Notes: a model not told the origin generated them from the letters alone. 64,000 bases of DNA from Alitiscatomonas aceti (GCF_025567195.1 NZ_JAOQJF010000002.1:116510-180509), one strand, 5' to 3'; positions 42,179 to 51,349 are shown, counted from the stretch's first letter. Numbers and translations: made by a program.

Positions 42179-44233
42179 ATGAATACAGATAATATGCAGC
42201 CGGTGGATACCTTAAAGGGCATCGGAGAAAAAACGGCAAAGCTGTTTGAAAAGGTGGGCGTAAGGACTGTGGACGATCTGCTCCATTACTATCCCAGGGG
42301 CTACGATACCTTTGAGGAGCCAAAGCCCATGGGAGCCCTTGAGGACGGAGCGGTCATGGCTGTGGACGGCTGCTTAAAAAACGGCGCTTCGGGCCATCAT
42401 TTCGGCTCTGCATCCATGGTGACGGCATCCATCAGCGACATGACCGGAAAGCTGCGGCTGGTGTGGTACCACATGCCCTATCTGAAAAACACCTTAAAGC
42501 CTGGAAACCGCTATATCTTCCGGGGAAAGGTGAGCCGGAAAAAAAACGGCCTGGTGATGGAGCAGCCCCAGATGTACCGGCCAGAGGTCTATGAAACACT
42601 TCTAAAGCGGATGCAGCCGGTCTACGGCCAGACCAGGGGACTGGGCAATAAGACCATCACCTCGGCCATGGAGCAGGCCTTAAGCCTCCGGGTCATGGAA
42701 AAGGACTATCTTCCGGCAGGGCTCAGGGTTTCCAATGAGCTGGCGGAATATAATTTTGCCATCGAGCACATCCATTTCCCCGAGGATCAGGCAGACCTTA
42801 TGGCTGCCAGAAAGCGGCTGGTATACGATGAATTTTTCTTATTCTTACTGGCAGTCCGCCGCCTTAAGGAGAGCCGGGAGGACTTAAAGAGCAGCTTTAT
42901 ATTTGAAAAGGATACAGAAAGCCGCCGCCTGGAGGCTGCCCTTCCTTACGCGCTCACAGAGGCCCAGAAGCGGACTCTTTCGCAGGTTTACGCGGATCTT
43001 AAAAGCGGAAAGGTCATGAACCGGCTGATCCAGGGAGACGTGGGCTCCGGAAAGACCATCATCGCCGTCCTGGCGCTGGTCTCTGCCGCAGAAAACGGCT
43101 TCCAGGGGGCCCTTATGGCTCCCACAGAGGTGCTGGCCAAGCAGCATTATGAGACTGTGGAGGCTATGTTCCGGAAATATGACGTTCCCTTTTGCGCCGT
43201 GCTGGTGACCGGCTCCATGACGGCAAAGGAAAAGCGGCTGGCCTATGAAAAGATCGCCTCCCACGAGGCGGACATCATCATCGGAACCCATGCCCTGATC
43301 CAGGAAAAGGTGGTCTATGACCGGTTGGCCCTGGTGATCACTGACGAACAGCACCGGTTCGGCGTGGCCCAGAGGGAGCTTCTTGGAAGCAAGGGCAGCT
43401 TCCCCCATATGATGGTCATGAGCGCCACGCCCATTCCCAGGACCCTGGCCATCATCCTGTACGGGGATCTGGACATTTCGGTCATCGACCAGGTTCCGGC
43501 CAACCGGCTTCCCATTAAAAACTGTGTGGTGGATACCAGCTACCGGGGCCGGGCGTATAAGTTCATCGCCGGAGAGGTGGAAAAGGGCCGTCAGGCCTAT
43601 GTGATCTGTCCCATGGTGGAGGAAAGCGAGATGATCCAGGCAGAAAATGTCCTGGATTATACAAAGGTTCTGCGGGAAAATCTTCCCGGGATCCGGGTGG
43701 AGTACCTCCACGGCCGGATGAAGGGAAAGGAAAAAAACGGGATCATGGAGGCCTTCGCCCGGGGAGAGATCCAGGTCCTGGTGTCCACAACGGTGGTGGA
43801 GGTGGGGGTCAACGTTCCCAACGCCACGGTCATGATGATCGAAAACGCCGAGCGGTTCGGCCTGGCCCAGCTTCACCAGCTGAGGGGCCGTGTGGGCCGG
43901 GGCGGGGACCAGTCCTACTGCATCATGGTCAACGCCTCCGGGGACAAGGGAAAAAACCAGAGGCTGGAGGTCTTAAATAAATCCAACGACGGCTTTTTCA
44001 TCGCATCTGAGGATCTGAGGCTCAGGGGGCCGGGAGATATTTTCGGGATCCGCCAGAGCGGGGACCTGGAATTTAAGCTGGCAGATATTTATACGGACGC
44101 TGTGACCTTACAGAAGGTCTCCGAGGATGTGGAACAGCTCCTTAAGACTGATCCGGAGCTTTCCGCCCCAGAGCATGCGGAGCTGAAAAAGCGGCTGGAC
44201 CTTCATTGCATAAACAGCGATCTTATGCTATGA
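42179..44233 (+). CDS. recG: ATP-dependent DNA helicase RecG
   Basis: RecG reverses stalled replication forks and moves branched DNA. The 684 residues show the N-terminal wedge OB-fold (~1-150) and the two helicase domains. Motif I is GDVGSGKT, motif II DEQH (in VITDEQHRFGV), motif III MSATPIPRTLA, and motif VI QLRGRVGRGGDQSYC. All are intact. AAAGGGTTGGGAAT precedes the start. It follows asp23-fakA as in other Firmicutes. Confidence 0.96.
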   Translation: MNTDNMQPVDTLKGIGEKTAKLFEKVGVRTVDDLLHYYPRGYDTFEEPKPMGALEDGAVMAVDGCLKNGASGHHFGSASMVTASISDMTGKLRLVWYHMPYLKNTLKPGNRYIFRGKVSRKKNGLVMEQPQMYRPEVYETLLKRMQPVYGQTRGLGNKTITSAMEQALSLRVMEKDYLPAGLRVSNELAEYNFAIEHIHFPEDQADLMAARKRLVYDEFFLFLLAVRRLKESREDLKSSFIFEKDTESRRLEAALPYALTEAQKRTLSQVYADLKSGKVMNRLIQGDVGSGKTIIAVLALVSAAENGFQGALMAPTEVLAKQHYETVEAMFRKYDVPFCAVLVTGSMTAKEKRLAYEKIASHEADIIIGTHALIQEKVVYDRLALVITDEQHRFGVAQRELLGSKGSFPHMMVMSATPIPRTLAIILYGDLDISVIDQVPANRLPIKNCVVDTSYRGRAYKFIAGEVEKGRQAYVICPMVEESEMIQAENVLDYTKVLRENLPGIRVEYLHGRMKGKEKNGIMEAFARGEIQVLVSTTVVEVGVNVPNATVMMIENAERFGLAQLHQLRGRVGRGGDQSYCIMVNASGDKGKNQRLEVLNKSNDGFFIASEDLRLRGPGDIFGIRQSGDLEFKLADIYTDAVTLQKVSEDVEQLLKTDPELSAPEHAELKKRLDLHCINSDLML

Positions 44234-44266
44234 TGGGACATAGAAAATAAAAAAGGAGAAGGTACT

Positions 44267-45304
44267 ATGGACAATAAAAAATACGTGGATTACATCCTGG
44301 AACAGGCAGAAAACCTCATCAATATCGACAGCCCCTCGGGCTATGGAGAGGGCGTGACCCAGTATCTGTTAGACGAATTCGGAAAAATGGGCTATCACGC
44401 ATACCGCACCGGAAAGGGCAGCGTCATCGCAGACCTGGGCGGGGAGGATGAGAATGACGCCATCTTACTGGAGGGGCACTGCGATACCCTGGGAGCCATG
44501 GTCCATGAGATCAAGGCAGACGGCCATTTAAAGCTTACCAACATCGGCGGGATGCAGGCCAACAACGCTGAGGCGGAGAACGTCCGCGTGATCACAAAAT
44601 TCAACGGCATTTATGAGGGAACCTGCCAGCTTGCCAACCCGTCGGTCCATGTGAACGGAAGCTATGGGACCACACCCAGGACCTGGGATGTGATGGAGGT
44701 GATCCTGGACGAGGATGTAAAGACGAAGGCCGACGCCGAGGCCCTGGGGATCATGGCCGGCGACTATGTCTGCTTCGAGCCCCGGTTCCGTGTGACGGAA
44801 AAGGGCTACATCAAGAGCCGTTTCCTGGATGATAAGCTGTCCTCCGCCATCCTCATGGGCTATGCCAGATATCTGAAGGACGAGAAGGTGGCCACAAAGC
44901 GCCGGATCTACCTGCACTTTACCATCTATGAAGAGGTGGGCCACGGCGGCTGTGCTCCGGTGCCCCAGGGCGTGACCGAGGCATGGTCTGTGGACATGGG
45001 CTGTGTAGGCCAGGGACTTTCCTGCACAGAGCATCAGGTATCCATCTGCGCCAAGGACAGCGGCGGACCGTATAACTATGACGTGGTAAAGACCCAGATC
45101 CGTCTGGCAAAGGAAAATGGCATTGATTTTGCCGTGGATATTTATCCCCACTACGGCTCCGATGTGGAGGCTACCTTAAAGGCCGGAAACGATATCCGCC
45201 ACGGACTCATCGGACCGGGCGTGTTCGCCTCCCACGGCTATGAGAGAAGCCATGTGGACGGGGTGGAGAATACCTTCCGTCTTATTAAAGCATATCTGGG
45301 ATAA
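44267..45304 (+). CDS. M42 family metallopeptidase
   Basis: A 345-residue cytoplasmic aminopeptidase of the M42 (tetrahedral, TET) family, which trims peptides with two metal ions. The metal ligands are present: His in LLEGHCDT, Asp in FLDDKLS, the Glu pair in YEEVGHGG, Asp in SVDMGC, and a late His in FASHGYERSH. AAAAGGAGAAGGT precedes the ATG. It lies between recG and a GNAT-HD fusion gene and is probably an independent housekeeping gene. Substrate preference cannot be told. Confidence 0.92.
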   Translation: MDNKKYVDYILEQAENLINIDSPSGYGEGVTQYLLDEFGKMGYHAYRTGKGSVIADLGGEDENDAILLEGHCDTLGAMVHEIKADGHLKLTNIGGMQANNAEAENVRVITKFNGIYEGTCQLANPSVHVNGSYGTTPRTWDVMEVILDEDVKTKADAEALGIMAGDYVCFEPRFRVTEKGYIKSRFLDDKLSSAILMGYARYLKDEKVATKRRIYLHFTIYEEVGHGGCAPVPQGVTEAWSVDMGCVGQGLSCTEHQVSICAKDSGGPYNYDVVKTQIRLAKENGIDFAVDIYPHYGSDVEATLKAGNDIRHGLIGPGVFASHGYERSHVDGVENTFRLIKAYLG

Positions 45305-45323
45305 ATAAAAGGAGTGTTTTGGG

Positions 45324-46376
45324 ATGATCCAGTATCGGAGACTTGAAAAGCATGAGCTGACGCCGGAGCTGTTCCAGGACTTCATAAGACATCAGACGGT
45401 ACAGGACTGTTACCGTAAAAGAGAGGGCCGGTGGGTGATCGAACCGGCCCCTTTTATTGATGACTGGAGCCGGGAGGAATACGATTTTCTGGTGCAGTGC
45501 CTAAAGGATACCATAGATGGAAACGGGGCCGTATACGGGGCGTTCCAGGCAGAGGCCCTGGGACTTCCGGGGATCCTCAAAGGGTTTGTGTCCGTGGAAG
45601 GCGGACACATGGGAAGCCAGGGCCAGTACAGGGATATGACCAGCCTCCATGTATCTGAGGATCTCAGGGGACATGGGGCCGGACGGCAGCTTTTTTTACT
45701 GGCAAAGGACTGGGCCCGGGACCATGGGGCGGAAAAGCTCTATATCTCCTCCCATTCGGCGGTGGAGACCCAGAGGTTTTATGAATCCATGGGCTGTGTA
45801 GACGCAGAGGAGGTCATGGAAGAGCATGTAAGGCAGGAGCCTTACGACCGGCAGCTGGAATGTCCGGCGGATGGGCCGGGAAAAACAGACCGTCTCCTGC
45901 TGGCCATGATCCGGTACGACGCCGGAGATGCCAGACGGATCCAGCATCTCACCAAGGTGTATGAATACGCTGGGCTCATGGGCCGGATGGAACGGCTTAA
46001 GAAGGAGGATCAGGAGATCCTGGAGGCCGCGGCCATCGTCCACGACATCGGGATCCATAGATCGGAAGAAAAATATGGCCGCAACACAGGAAAATACCAG
46101 GAGATCGAAGGTCCCCCGGAGGCAGAAAAGCTGCTGGCCTCTCAGGGATGGCCGGAAACCGTCATACAAAGAGTATCCTATCTGGTGGGCCATCACCACA
46201 CGTATACGGACATCGACGGAATGGATTACCAGCTCCTGGTGGAGGCTGACTTTTTAGTGAACCTTTTTGAAGAGGGAGCCCTCCCGGAGACACGGGAGGA
46301 CGTGTTCCGGAGGATCTTCCGGACGGAAAGCGGAAAATATCTGTTCCGGCAGATCTTTTCCCAGAAGACAGAGTAA
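45324..46376 (+). CDS. GNAT acetyltransferase fused to an HD domain
   Basis: A 350-residue two-domain protein. Residues 1-~185 are a GNAT N-acetyltransferase, with the acetyl-CoA loop DLRGHGAGRQL (113-123) and the end strand FYESMGCV. Residues ~200-345 are an HD phosphohydrolase domain with His208, His240-Asp241 in AAIVHDIGIH, His290 in VGHHHTY and Asp309 in VEADFL, all usual metal ligands. The two domains are normally separate genes. AAAAGGAGTGTTTTGGG precedes the ATG. It is 12 bases before topB. Substrates unknown. Confidence 0.88.
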   Translation: MIQYRRLEKHELTPELFQDFIRHQTVQDCYRKREGRWVIEPAPFIDDWSREEYDFLVQCLKDTIDGNGAVYGAFQAEALGLPGILKGFVSVEGGHMGSQGQYRDMTSLHVSEDLRGHGAGRQLFLLAKDWARDHGAEKLYISSHSAVETQRFYESMGCVDAEEVMEEHVRQEPYDRQLECPADGPGKTDRLLLAMIRYDAGDARRIQHLTKVYEYAGLMGRMERLKKEDQEILEAAAIVHDIGIHRSEEKYGRNTGKYQEIEGPPEAEKLLASQGWPETVIQRVSYLVGHHHTYTDIDGMDYQLLVEADFLVNLFEEGALPETREDVFRRIFRTESGKYLFRQIFSQKTE

Positions 46377-46388
46377 GGGAGCCGCAGA

Positions 46389-48608
46389 ATGAAAGAACTT
46401 GTGATCGCAGAAAAGCCGTCCGTGGCCAGGGATATCGCCAGGGTCTTAAAATGCCAGAAGCAGCTAAACGGGGCCATGGAGGGCGAAAAATATATCGTCA
46501 CCTGGGGCCTGGGCCATCTGGTGACCCTGGCAGACCCGGAGGACTACGACAAAAAATATAAGGAATGGAAGCTGGAGGATCTTCCCATGATGCCTGAGAC
46601 CTTCAGACTGGAGGTGATCCGGCAGACGGCAAAGCAGTATAATGCCGTAAAGGAGCAGATCCACAGGAAGGATGTGGGCGGGATCATCATCGCCACCGAC
46701 GCAGGCCGGGAGGGGGAGCTGGTGGCCAGGCTGATCCTTAAGAAGGCCGGGGCCAGAAAGCCTTTAAAACGTCTCTGGATCTCCTCGGTCACCGATAAGG
46801 CCATCCGGGAGGGCTTTGCCCATCTGAAGGACGGAAGGGAGTATGAGCCCCTTTATGATGCCGCCATGTGCCGGGCGGAAGCCGACTGGCTGGTGGGGAT
46901 CAACGCCACCCGGGCGCTGACATGCAAATACAATGCCCAGCTTTCCTGCGGCCGCGTCCAGACGCCGACGCTGGCCATGATCGCCAGCCGGGAGGAGGAG
47001 ATCCGCCGCTTTGTGCCAAAGCCCTATTACGGGATCCGCGGCCGGGCAGGCAGCCTCACCCTGGCCTGGAAGGACAAAAAGAGCGGCAGCGGAAGCTCCT
47101 TCCAGAAGGAGAGGATCGAGAATATCCTTAAGGAGCTCTCCGGGAAGCAGGCTGTGGTGGAGCGGGTGAAGAAAACGCCGAAAAAGACCATGGCGCCCCT
47201 GCTTTACGACCTGACGGAGCTCCAGCGGGAGGCCAGCCGCCGGTTCGATTACTCTGCCAAGGAGACCTTAAACATCATGCAGAGGCTTTATGAAAACCAT
47301 AAGGTCTTAACGTACCCCAGGACAGACTCCAGGTATCTGAGCTCGGACATCGTCCCCACCTTAAAGGAACGGTTAAAGGCATGCTCCGTGGGCCCGTACC
47401 GGGTCCTGGCGGGACGGCTCATAAACCAGCCGCTGCCTGCAAAGCCCTCCTTTGTGGACGATAAGAAGGTATCGGACCATCACGCCATCATCCCCACAGA
47501 GCAGTTTGTGGATCTGACCCATATGACCATCGACGAGCGGCGGATCTATGACCTGGTGGTACGCCGCTTCCTGGCAGTCCTGTACCCGCCCTGTGAATAT
47601 GAGCAGACGGAGATCACCGTAAGAGCCGGTGAGGAGCTGTTCACGGCCCACGGAAACGTCATAAAGACAGCCGGATGGAAGGCTGTTTATGAAAATCTGG
47701 ATGGAGGCATAGAGGCGGATTCAGAGGATGCCGGAGGAGATGGAAGCTCTGCAGCAGGCCAGATCCTTCCGGACCTTAAGGAGGGAGACGTGCTCCAGGG
47801 AATTTCCTTTGCCATGACCGAAGGAAAAACCAAGCCCCCGGCTCACTTCAACGAGGCCACCCTGCTTTCTGCCATGGAAAATCCGGTGGCGTATATGGAG
47901 TCCCAGGATAAGGCCATGGCAAGGACTCTGGGGGAGACCGGAGGCCTGGGTACTGTGGCGACCCGGGCGGATATCATCGAAAAGCTGTTTTCCAGCTTCC
48001 TTCTGGAGAAGAAGGGGAAGGACATCCTTCTGACCTCCAAGGCCCGGCAGCTTCTGGAGCTGGTGCCGGAGGACTTAAAAAAGCCGGAGCTGACGGCAGA
48101 CTGGGAAATGAAGCTCTCCCGGATCGCCAGGGGAGAGCTTTCCAGGACCGCGTTCATGTCTGAGATCCGCAGCTATTCGGAGGAGCTGACCGGAGAGATC
48201 CGCCGGGGAGAGGGGAAATTCCGCCATGACAACATGACAAGTAAAAAATGCCCCAGGTGCGGAAAAAACCTGCTGCTGGTGAAAGGAAAGAACAGCGAGA
48301 TGCTGGTCTGCCAGGACCGGGAGTGCGGATACCGGGAAACGGTCTCCAGGACCTCCAACGCCAGATGCCCCGTGTGCCATAAACGGATGGAACTGCGGGG
48401 AAAGGGCGACGGACAGATCTTCGTCTGCTCCTGCGGTCATAAGGAGAAGCTTTCCGCCTTCCAGGAACGGAGGAAGAAGGAGGGGGCAGGCGTGTCCAAA
48501 AGAGATGTGGCCCGGTACATGAATCAGCAGAGGAAGGAAGCGGAGGAGCCGGTGAACAACGCCTTTGCCAAAGCCCTGGCTGGCCTTAAGCTGGATCCGA
48601 AGCAATAG
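46389..48608 (+). CDS. topB: DNA topoisomerase III with zinc ribbons
   Basis: A type IA topoisomerase that passes single strands and decatenates DNA. The 739 residues start with the TOPRIM domain (VIAEKPSVARDIA, acidic IATDAGREGE at 101-110). The active-site tyrosine is Tyr309 in LTYPRTDSRYL. The C-terminus has two four-cysteine zinc ribbons (CPRCGKN...CQDRECGY and CPVCHKR...CSCGHK). Twelve bases separate it from the GNAT-HD gene. A second topoisomerase III without zinc ribbons lies at 59764, so this is one of two copies. Confidence 0.94.
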   Translation: MKELVIAEKPSVARDIARVLKCQKQLNGAMEGEKYIVTWGLGHLVTLADPEDYDKKYKEWKLEDLPMMPETFRLEVIRQTAKQYNAVKEQIHRKDVGGIIIATDAGREGELVARLILKKAGARKPLKRLWISSVTDKAIREGFAHLKDGREYEPLYDAAMCRAEADWLVGINATRALTCKYNAQLSCGRVQTPTLAMIASREEEIRRFVPKPYYGIRGRAGSLTLAWKDKKSGSGSSFQKERIENILKELSGKQAVVERVKKTPKKTMAPLLYDLTELQREASRRFDYSAKETLNIMQRLYENHKVLTYPRTDSRYLSSDIVPTLKERLKACSVGPYRVLAGRLINQPLPAKPSFVDDKKVSDHHAIIPTEQFVDLTHMTIDERRIYDLVVRRFLAVLYPPCEYEQTEITVRAGEELFTAHGNVIKTAGWKAVYENLDGGIEADSEDAGGDGSSAAGQILPDLKEGDVLQGISFAMTEGKTKPPAHFNEATLLSAMENPVAYMESQDKAMARTLGETGGLGTVATRADIIEKLFSSFLLEKKGKDILLTSKARQLLELVPEDLKKPELTADWEMKLSRIARGELSRTAFMSEIRSYSEELTGEIRRGEGKFRHDNMTSKKCPRCGKNLLLVKGKNSEMLVCQDRECGYRETVSRTSNARCPVCHKRMELRGKGDGQIFVCSCGHKEKLSAFQERRKKEGAGVSKRDVARYMNQQRKEAEEPVNNAFAKALAGLKLDPKQ

Positions 48609-48716
48609 AATCGTAAGAAATTATTTCGAAAATATCTATATTATCAGACAGCGGATTGTAGTATACTTTAAGCAGAAAGAAATCCACAGTTGAGATAGAT
48701 GGAGAGGAGGGCTTTC

Positions 48717-48878
48717 ATGCGAGGAGTAAAATACCAGATCCTTGGACTGGGGATCATTCTTCTGGGAATGACAGTGCCGTCGGTTTCCCACATATCGTAT
48801 ATATGCGGAGCCCTGGGATTCGGGCTGGCGGTAATTGGATGCTTTTGTATGAGAGATATGGAGTCTGACGCCGAGTAG
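48717..48878 (+). CDS. 53-residue membrane protein
   Basis: A short frame with GAGGAGG six bases before ATG 48717. The product has two hydrophobic segments (ILGLGIILLGMTVP and YICGALGFGLAVIGCFC) and a polar end MRDMESDAE. The stop codon lies inside the stem of an intrinsic terminator. Ribosome site, amino acid make-up and terminator all support a real gene. Function unknown. Confidence 0.6.
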   Translation: MRGVKYQILGLGIILLGMTVPSVSHISYICGALGFGLAVIGCFCMRDMESDAE

Positions 48879-48894
48879 GCGTCGGGCTCTTTTT
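48867..48894 (+). terminator. Terminator overlapping the stop of the 53-residue gene
   Basis: GACGCC-GAGTA-GGCGTC then GGGCTCTTTTT. The TAG stop is in the loop and stem. Confidence 0.85.
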
Positions 48895-48902
48895 GAGGGG
48901 AG

Positions 48903-49055
48903 ACGTGCAATATAGGGCAGGAATTGTCCGAATTTACGCCTGTGGAGATGGCAGGTCACGAGGTCGATGAAACAGGAGGCCCATTGGCTTTAGACAATGG
49001 GGGTTCACATATTTCCCCCGGAGGGGTACAATGTCTGGAGGATTCACAGAGATGA
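48903..49055 (+). pseudogene. Remnant of a tnpB 3' end with omega-RNA-like hairpin
   Basis: In one frame (48909-49055) the DNA reads like the C-terminal tail of an IS1341/IS605-type TnpB: IGQELSEFTPVEMAG, then HEVDETGGPLALDNGG. It overlaps the hairpin CCCATTG-GCTTTAGA-CAATGGG (48980-49001) followed by GGTTCAC. A stem with a GCTTTAG loop directly before the right end is the typical 3' scaffold of TnpB omega RNA. Nothing of the nuclease core is left upstream. The call rests on remembered family tails, so a search should confirm it. Confidence 0.6.
49004..49032 (+). promoter_or_regulatory. Promoter of the DUF4340 gene, partly in the tnpB remnant
   Basis: TTCACA (49004-49009), 17 bases, TACAAT (49027-49032). 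The -35 box coincides with the right end of the tnpB remnant. Confidence 0.6.
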
Positions 49056-49118
49056 CACAAAGCTGTGATATACTGGTCAGGCATGATCGAATTTTAAATA
49101 TGGAAGGATGAAAAAAAT

Positions 49119-50084
49119 ATGAGACAGAAAAAGATCGTATCGGGAGCCGTGGTGATGGCTCTGGGACTGATGTTGGCAGGCTGTTCCGGAGGAAAGGCTT
49201 CTTTTTCGGAGGCTCCCCAGACGGAATTTAAGGAACTGCGGGACGAGTCTTTCGTAGCGGATATGACCGGAGCGGAGATCCCGGTCCTGGCTCTGGAAAA
49301 GCCCATTGACTTCTGTTACAGCAGCCCGGAGGCGGAAATGCTGTTTAAGATGGAGGACGGTGTCTGGCAGGACGCCACAGATAAGGAGATCCCCATTGAC
49401 CAGGAGCGGTTCCAGGCCATGGCGGATGTATTTTTAAATCTTCGTGCCGTATCAGAGGTGGAGAACGCAGGGGATCTGGACCAGTACGGTCTGGATGACG
49501 CGGATCACTCCGTTTATATCACAGACGGAGAAAAGGGAGAAAAATATCTTTTCATTGGCGATGCAGATCCGGACGGAAACTATTATATGACCATTGAGGG
49601 AAGTGAAAATATATACACCATAAAGCCAGAGGCTCTGGATGCCCTGGTCTTTGATTATGACAGCCTGGTGGTCCGGGACAGCCTGGATCTTACGGCTTCG
49701 GCCGGAGATCTTATAAAGGCCGTGACTGTTGTAGATGGAAAGACCGTTTCCTATAAGACGGCGGATACAGAGGCCATGACCCGGATCGCAGCTGGAATGA
49801 CAGCCTTAAAGCCCCAGGAGTTCGCCTCCTTCCATGCAACCGGACCGGAGCTGACCTCCGCGGGTCTTACAGAGGATCAGAGGATGACGCTGGATGTGGA
49901 ATTTTCCAACGGCGGGAACACAGAGTCCCTGACGGTCTATGTGGGGAATTTCGTGGATGTTATGGGTGAAAAACGGTATCTCCAGATGGAAGGCTCCAGT
50001 ATGATCGCCATTGTGGACGCCGCTGTCATCGGAGATCTTCTGAACCTGACTGAGGAGCAGAACTCCATACAGAATACGAAATAA
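49119..50084 (+). CDS. DUF4340 lipoprotein
   Basis: A 321-residue lipoprotein: hydrophobic signal (GAVVMALGLMLAGC) with lipobox LAGC, Cys22. The mature part is a DUF4340 domain with its repeated beta pattern, for example VFLNLRAVSEVENAGDLDQYG and YLFIGDADPDGNYYM. DUF4340 proteins are often found with gliding or ABC-2 systems, but here no such genes are adjacent. GGAAGGATGAAAAAAAT precedes the start. Its promoter lies in the right end of the tnpB remnant. Role unknown. Confidence 0.85.
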   Translation: MRQKKIVSGAVVMALGLMLAGCSGGKASFSEAPQTEFKELRDESFVADMTGAEIPVLALEKPIDFCYSSPEAEMLFKMEDGVWQDATDKEIPIDQERFQAMADVFLNLRAVSEVENAGDLDQYGLDDADHSVYITDGEKGEKYLFIGDADPDGNYYMTIEGSENIYTIKPEALDALVFDYDSLVVRDSLDLTASAGDLIKAVTVVDGKTVSYKTADTEAMTRIAAGMTALKPQEFASFHATGPELTSAGLTEDQRMTLDVEFSNGGNTESLTVYVGNFVDVMGEKRYLQMEGSSMIAIVDAAVIGDLLNLTEEQNSIQNTK

Positions 50085-50102
50085 AAAGCGAAAGAAAAAA
50101 GA

Positions 50103-50152
50103 GCCGCAGGCTCTGGCGGAGAAGATATCTCCGGGCCAGGCCTGCGGCTTTT
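50103..50152. terminator. Bidirectional terminator
   Basis: GCCGCAGGC and GCCTGCGGC with inner CTGGC/GCCAG and GGAGA/TCTCC stems. TTTT follows on the plus strand and TCTTTTTTC on the minus strand. It ends both the DUF4340 gene and the chromate transporter genes. Confidence 0.88.
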
Positions 50153-50194
50153 ATGAGTACCTGCCTGCGGCTTTTATGAGTACCTGCCTGCGGC
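50142..50194. repeat. Tandem 23-base repeat from the terminator arm
   Basis: The unit CTGCGGCTTTTATGAGTACC (plus TGC) occurs at 50142-50164 and again at 50165-50187, and CTGCGGC starts a third copy at 50188. The repeat copies the 3' arm and T-run of the terminator. Confidence 0.9.
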
Positions 50195-50222
50195 AGAACG
50201 GCTTTAGGAGCCGGAAGCAGGC

Positions 50223-50810
50223 TTACACGCCGCCAAACTGGAAGATAATACCAATGACAGCGGATGCGGCGATGAAAACCACCGGATGAAGTCCCTTGGT
50301 CTTTTTGCAGACAGCGGTAAAATAGTAAAGCACTGCCAGAAGGACCAGGTTGGGAATGCTCACCAGATCCAGGATATTTCCAGACGCCGCATAAGCGTCT
50401 TTATGGAACATGATCAGCGCGAATACGGAAAATCCGGCGGCGGCAATGAGGCCGGTGGATGCCGGGCGCAGACCGTAAAAGGCGTGCTGGACGTATTTAT
50501 TATCCTTGAAGGCCTTTAAAAAGCCTGCGATAATCAGGATAATGATGATGGACGGAGTGATGAGTCCCAAAGTGGCGATCACAGAACCAGGAATACCAGC
50601 TGTGGTAAAGCCCACATAGGTGGCCATATTGACGCCGATGGGGCCAGGGGTGGACTCGGAGATGGCCACCATGTCGGCAAGCTGTCCGTATGTAAACCAG
50701 CCGGTCTTGTCGGAAATATCGTAGAGGAAGGGAAGCGTCGCCATTCCTCCGCCGATGGCAAAAAGCCCGGCTTTGAAAAATTCAAAGAAAAGCTGTAAAT
50801 AGATCATCAT
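50223..50810 (-). CDS. Chromate transporter, short form (second half)
   Basis: A 195-residue CHR family half-transporter. Short CHR proteins come in pairs that form one antiporter-like unit for chromate or a related oxyanion. The family motifs are GLFAIGGGMATLPFLYD near residue 15 and ISESTPGPIGVNMATYVG near 50. It overlaps the first half by four bases (ATGA). In this family gut anaerobes often carry it without known chromate exposure, so the true substrate may differ (inference). Confidence 0.9.
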   Translation of the reverse strand: MMIYLQLFFEFFKAGLFAIGGGMATLPFLYDISDKTGWFTYGQLADMVAISESTPGPIGVNMATYVGFTTAGIPGSVIATLGLITPSIIIILIIAGFLKAFKDNKYVQHAFYGLRPASTGLIAAAGFSVFALIMFHKDAYAASGNILDLVSIPNLVLLAVLYYFTAVCKKTKGLHPVVFIAASAVIGIIFQFGGV

Positions 50811-51349
50811 TTTGCCTGTACCTCCTTATTCTTTAAAAGGATGCCAGCCACAGCGGCCAGGATCACGAAAAGGATCGGAGACAGGTTTAAGAATGCAGAG
50901 CCGGCAAAAACGGCAAGAAAGACTGCCAGGGTCGGCTTGTCGATGACCGATTTTTTCCAGAGCTTTACCACCGCATTGAAGATCAGGACACAGACGCAGA
51001 CACGGATGCCGGCGAAGGCGTTCTGGACGATAGCCAGATCAGAAAAGTTCTGGATGAAGGCGGCAATGACCGTAATGATGATCAGGGACGGGAATACCAC
51101 GCCCAGGGTGGCGATGATGCCTCCGGCGATACCGGCGGTCCTCTGGCCCACGAAGGTGGCCGTATTCACGGCGATGATACCCGGAGTACACTGTCCGATG
51201 GCGTAGTAGTCCATCAGCTCCTCCTCCGAAGCCCAGCCGCGCTTTTCCACGACTTCTCTCTGGAGCATCGGGAGCATGGCGTAGCCTCCGCCAAAGGTCA
51301 GGCCGCCGATGCGGGCAAAGGTAAGGAAGAGGTCAAGAAGTTTGTTCAT
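50807..51349 (-). CDS. Chromate transporter, short form (first half)
   Basis: A 180-residue CHR half-transporter, the partner of the next gene. Motifs are GGLTFGGGYAMLPMLQREVV near residue 15 and GQCTPGIIAVNTATFVG near 52. AAAGGAGAG precedes the ATG. It starts the two-gene operon that ends at the bidirectional terminator 50103-50152. The two halves are inverted in topology in known systems, which explains why both are needed. Confidence 0.9.
   Translation of the reverse strand: MNKLLDLFLTFARIGGLTFGGGYAMLPMLQREVVEKRGWASEEELMDYYAIGQCTPGIIAVNTATFVGQRTAGIAGGIIATLGVVFPSLIIITVIAAFIQNFSDLAIVQNAFAGIRVCVCVLIFNAVVKLWKKSVIDKPTLAVFLAVFAGSAFLNLSPILFVILAAVAGILLKNKEVQAK

Noticed and set aside
48668..48959. 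Minus-strand frames of 80-107 codons opposite the 53-residue gene
   Set aside because: They are antisense to a better supported gene and its terminator, and lack ribosome sites.
50223..51349. Two chromate transporter genes as a broken single gene
   Set aside because: Both halves have their own start, length and motifs, and paired short CHR proteins are a known arrangement.
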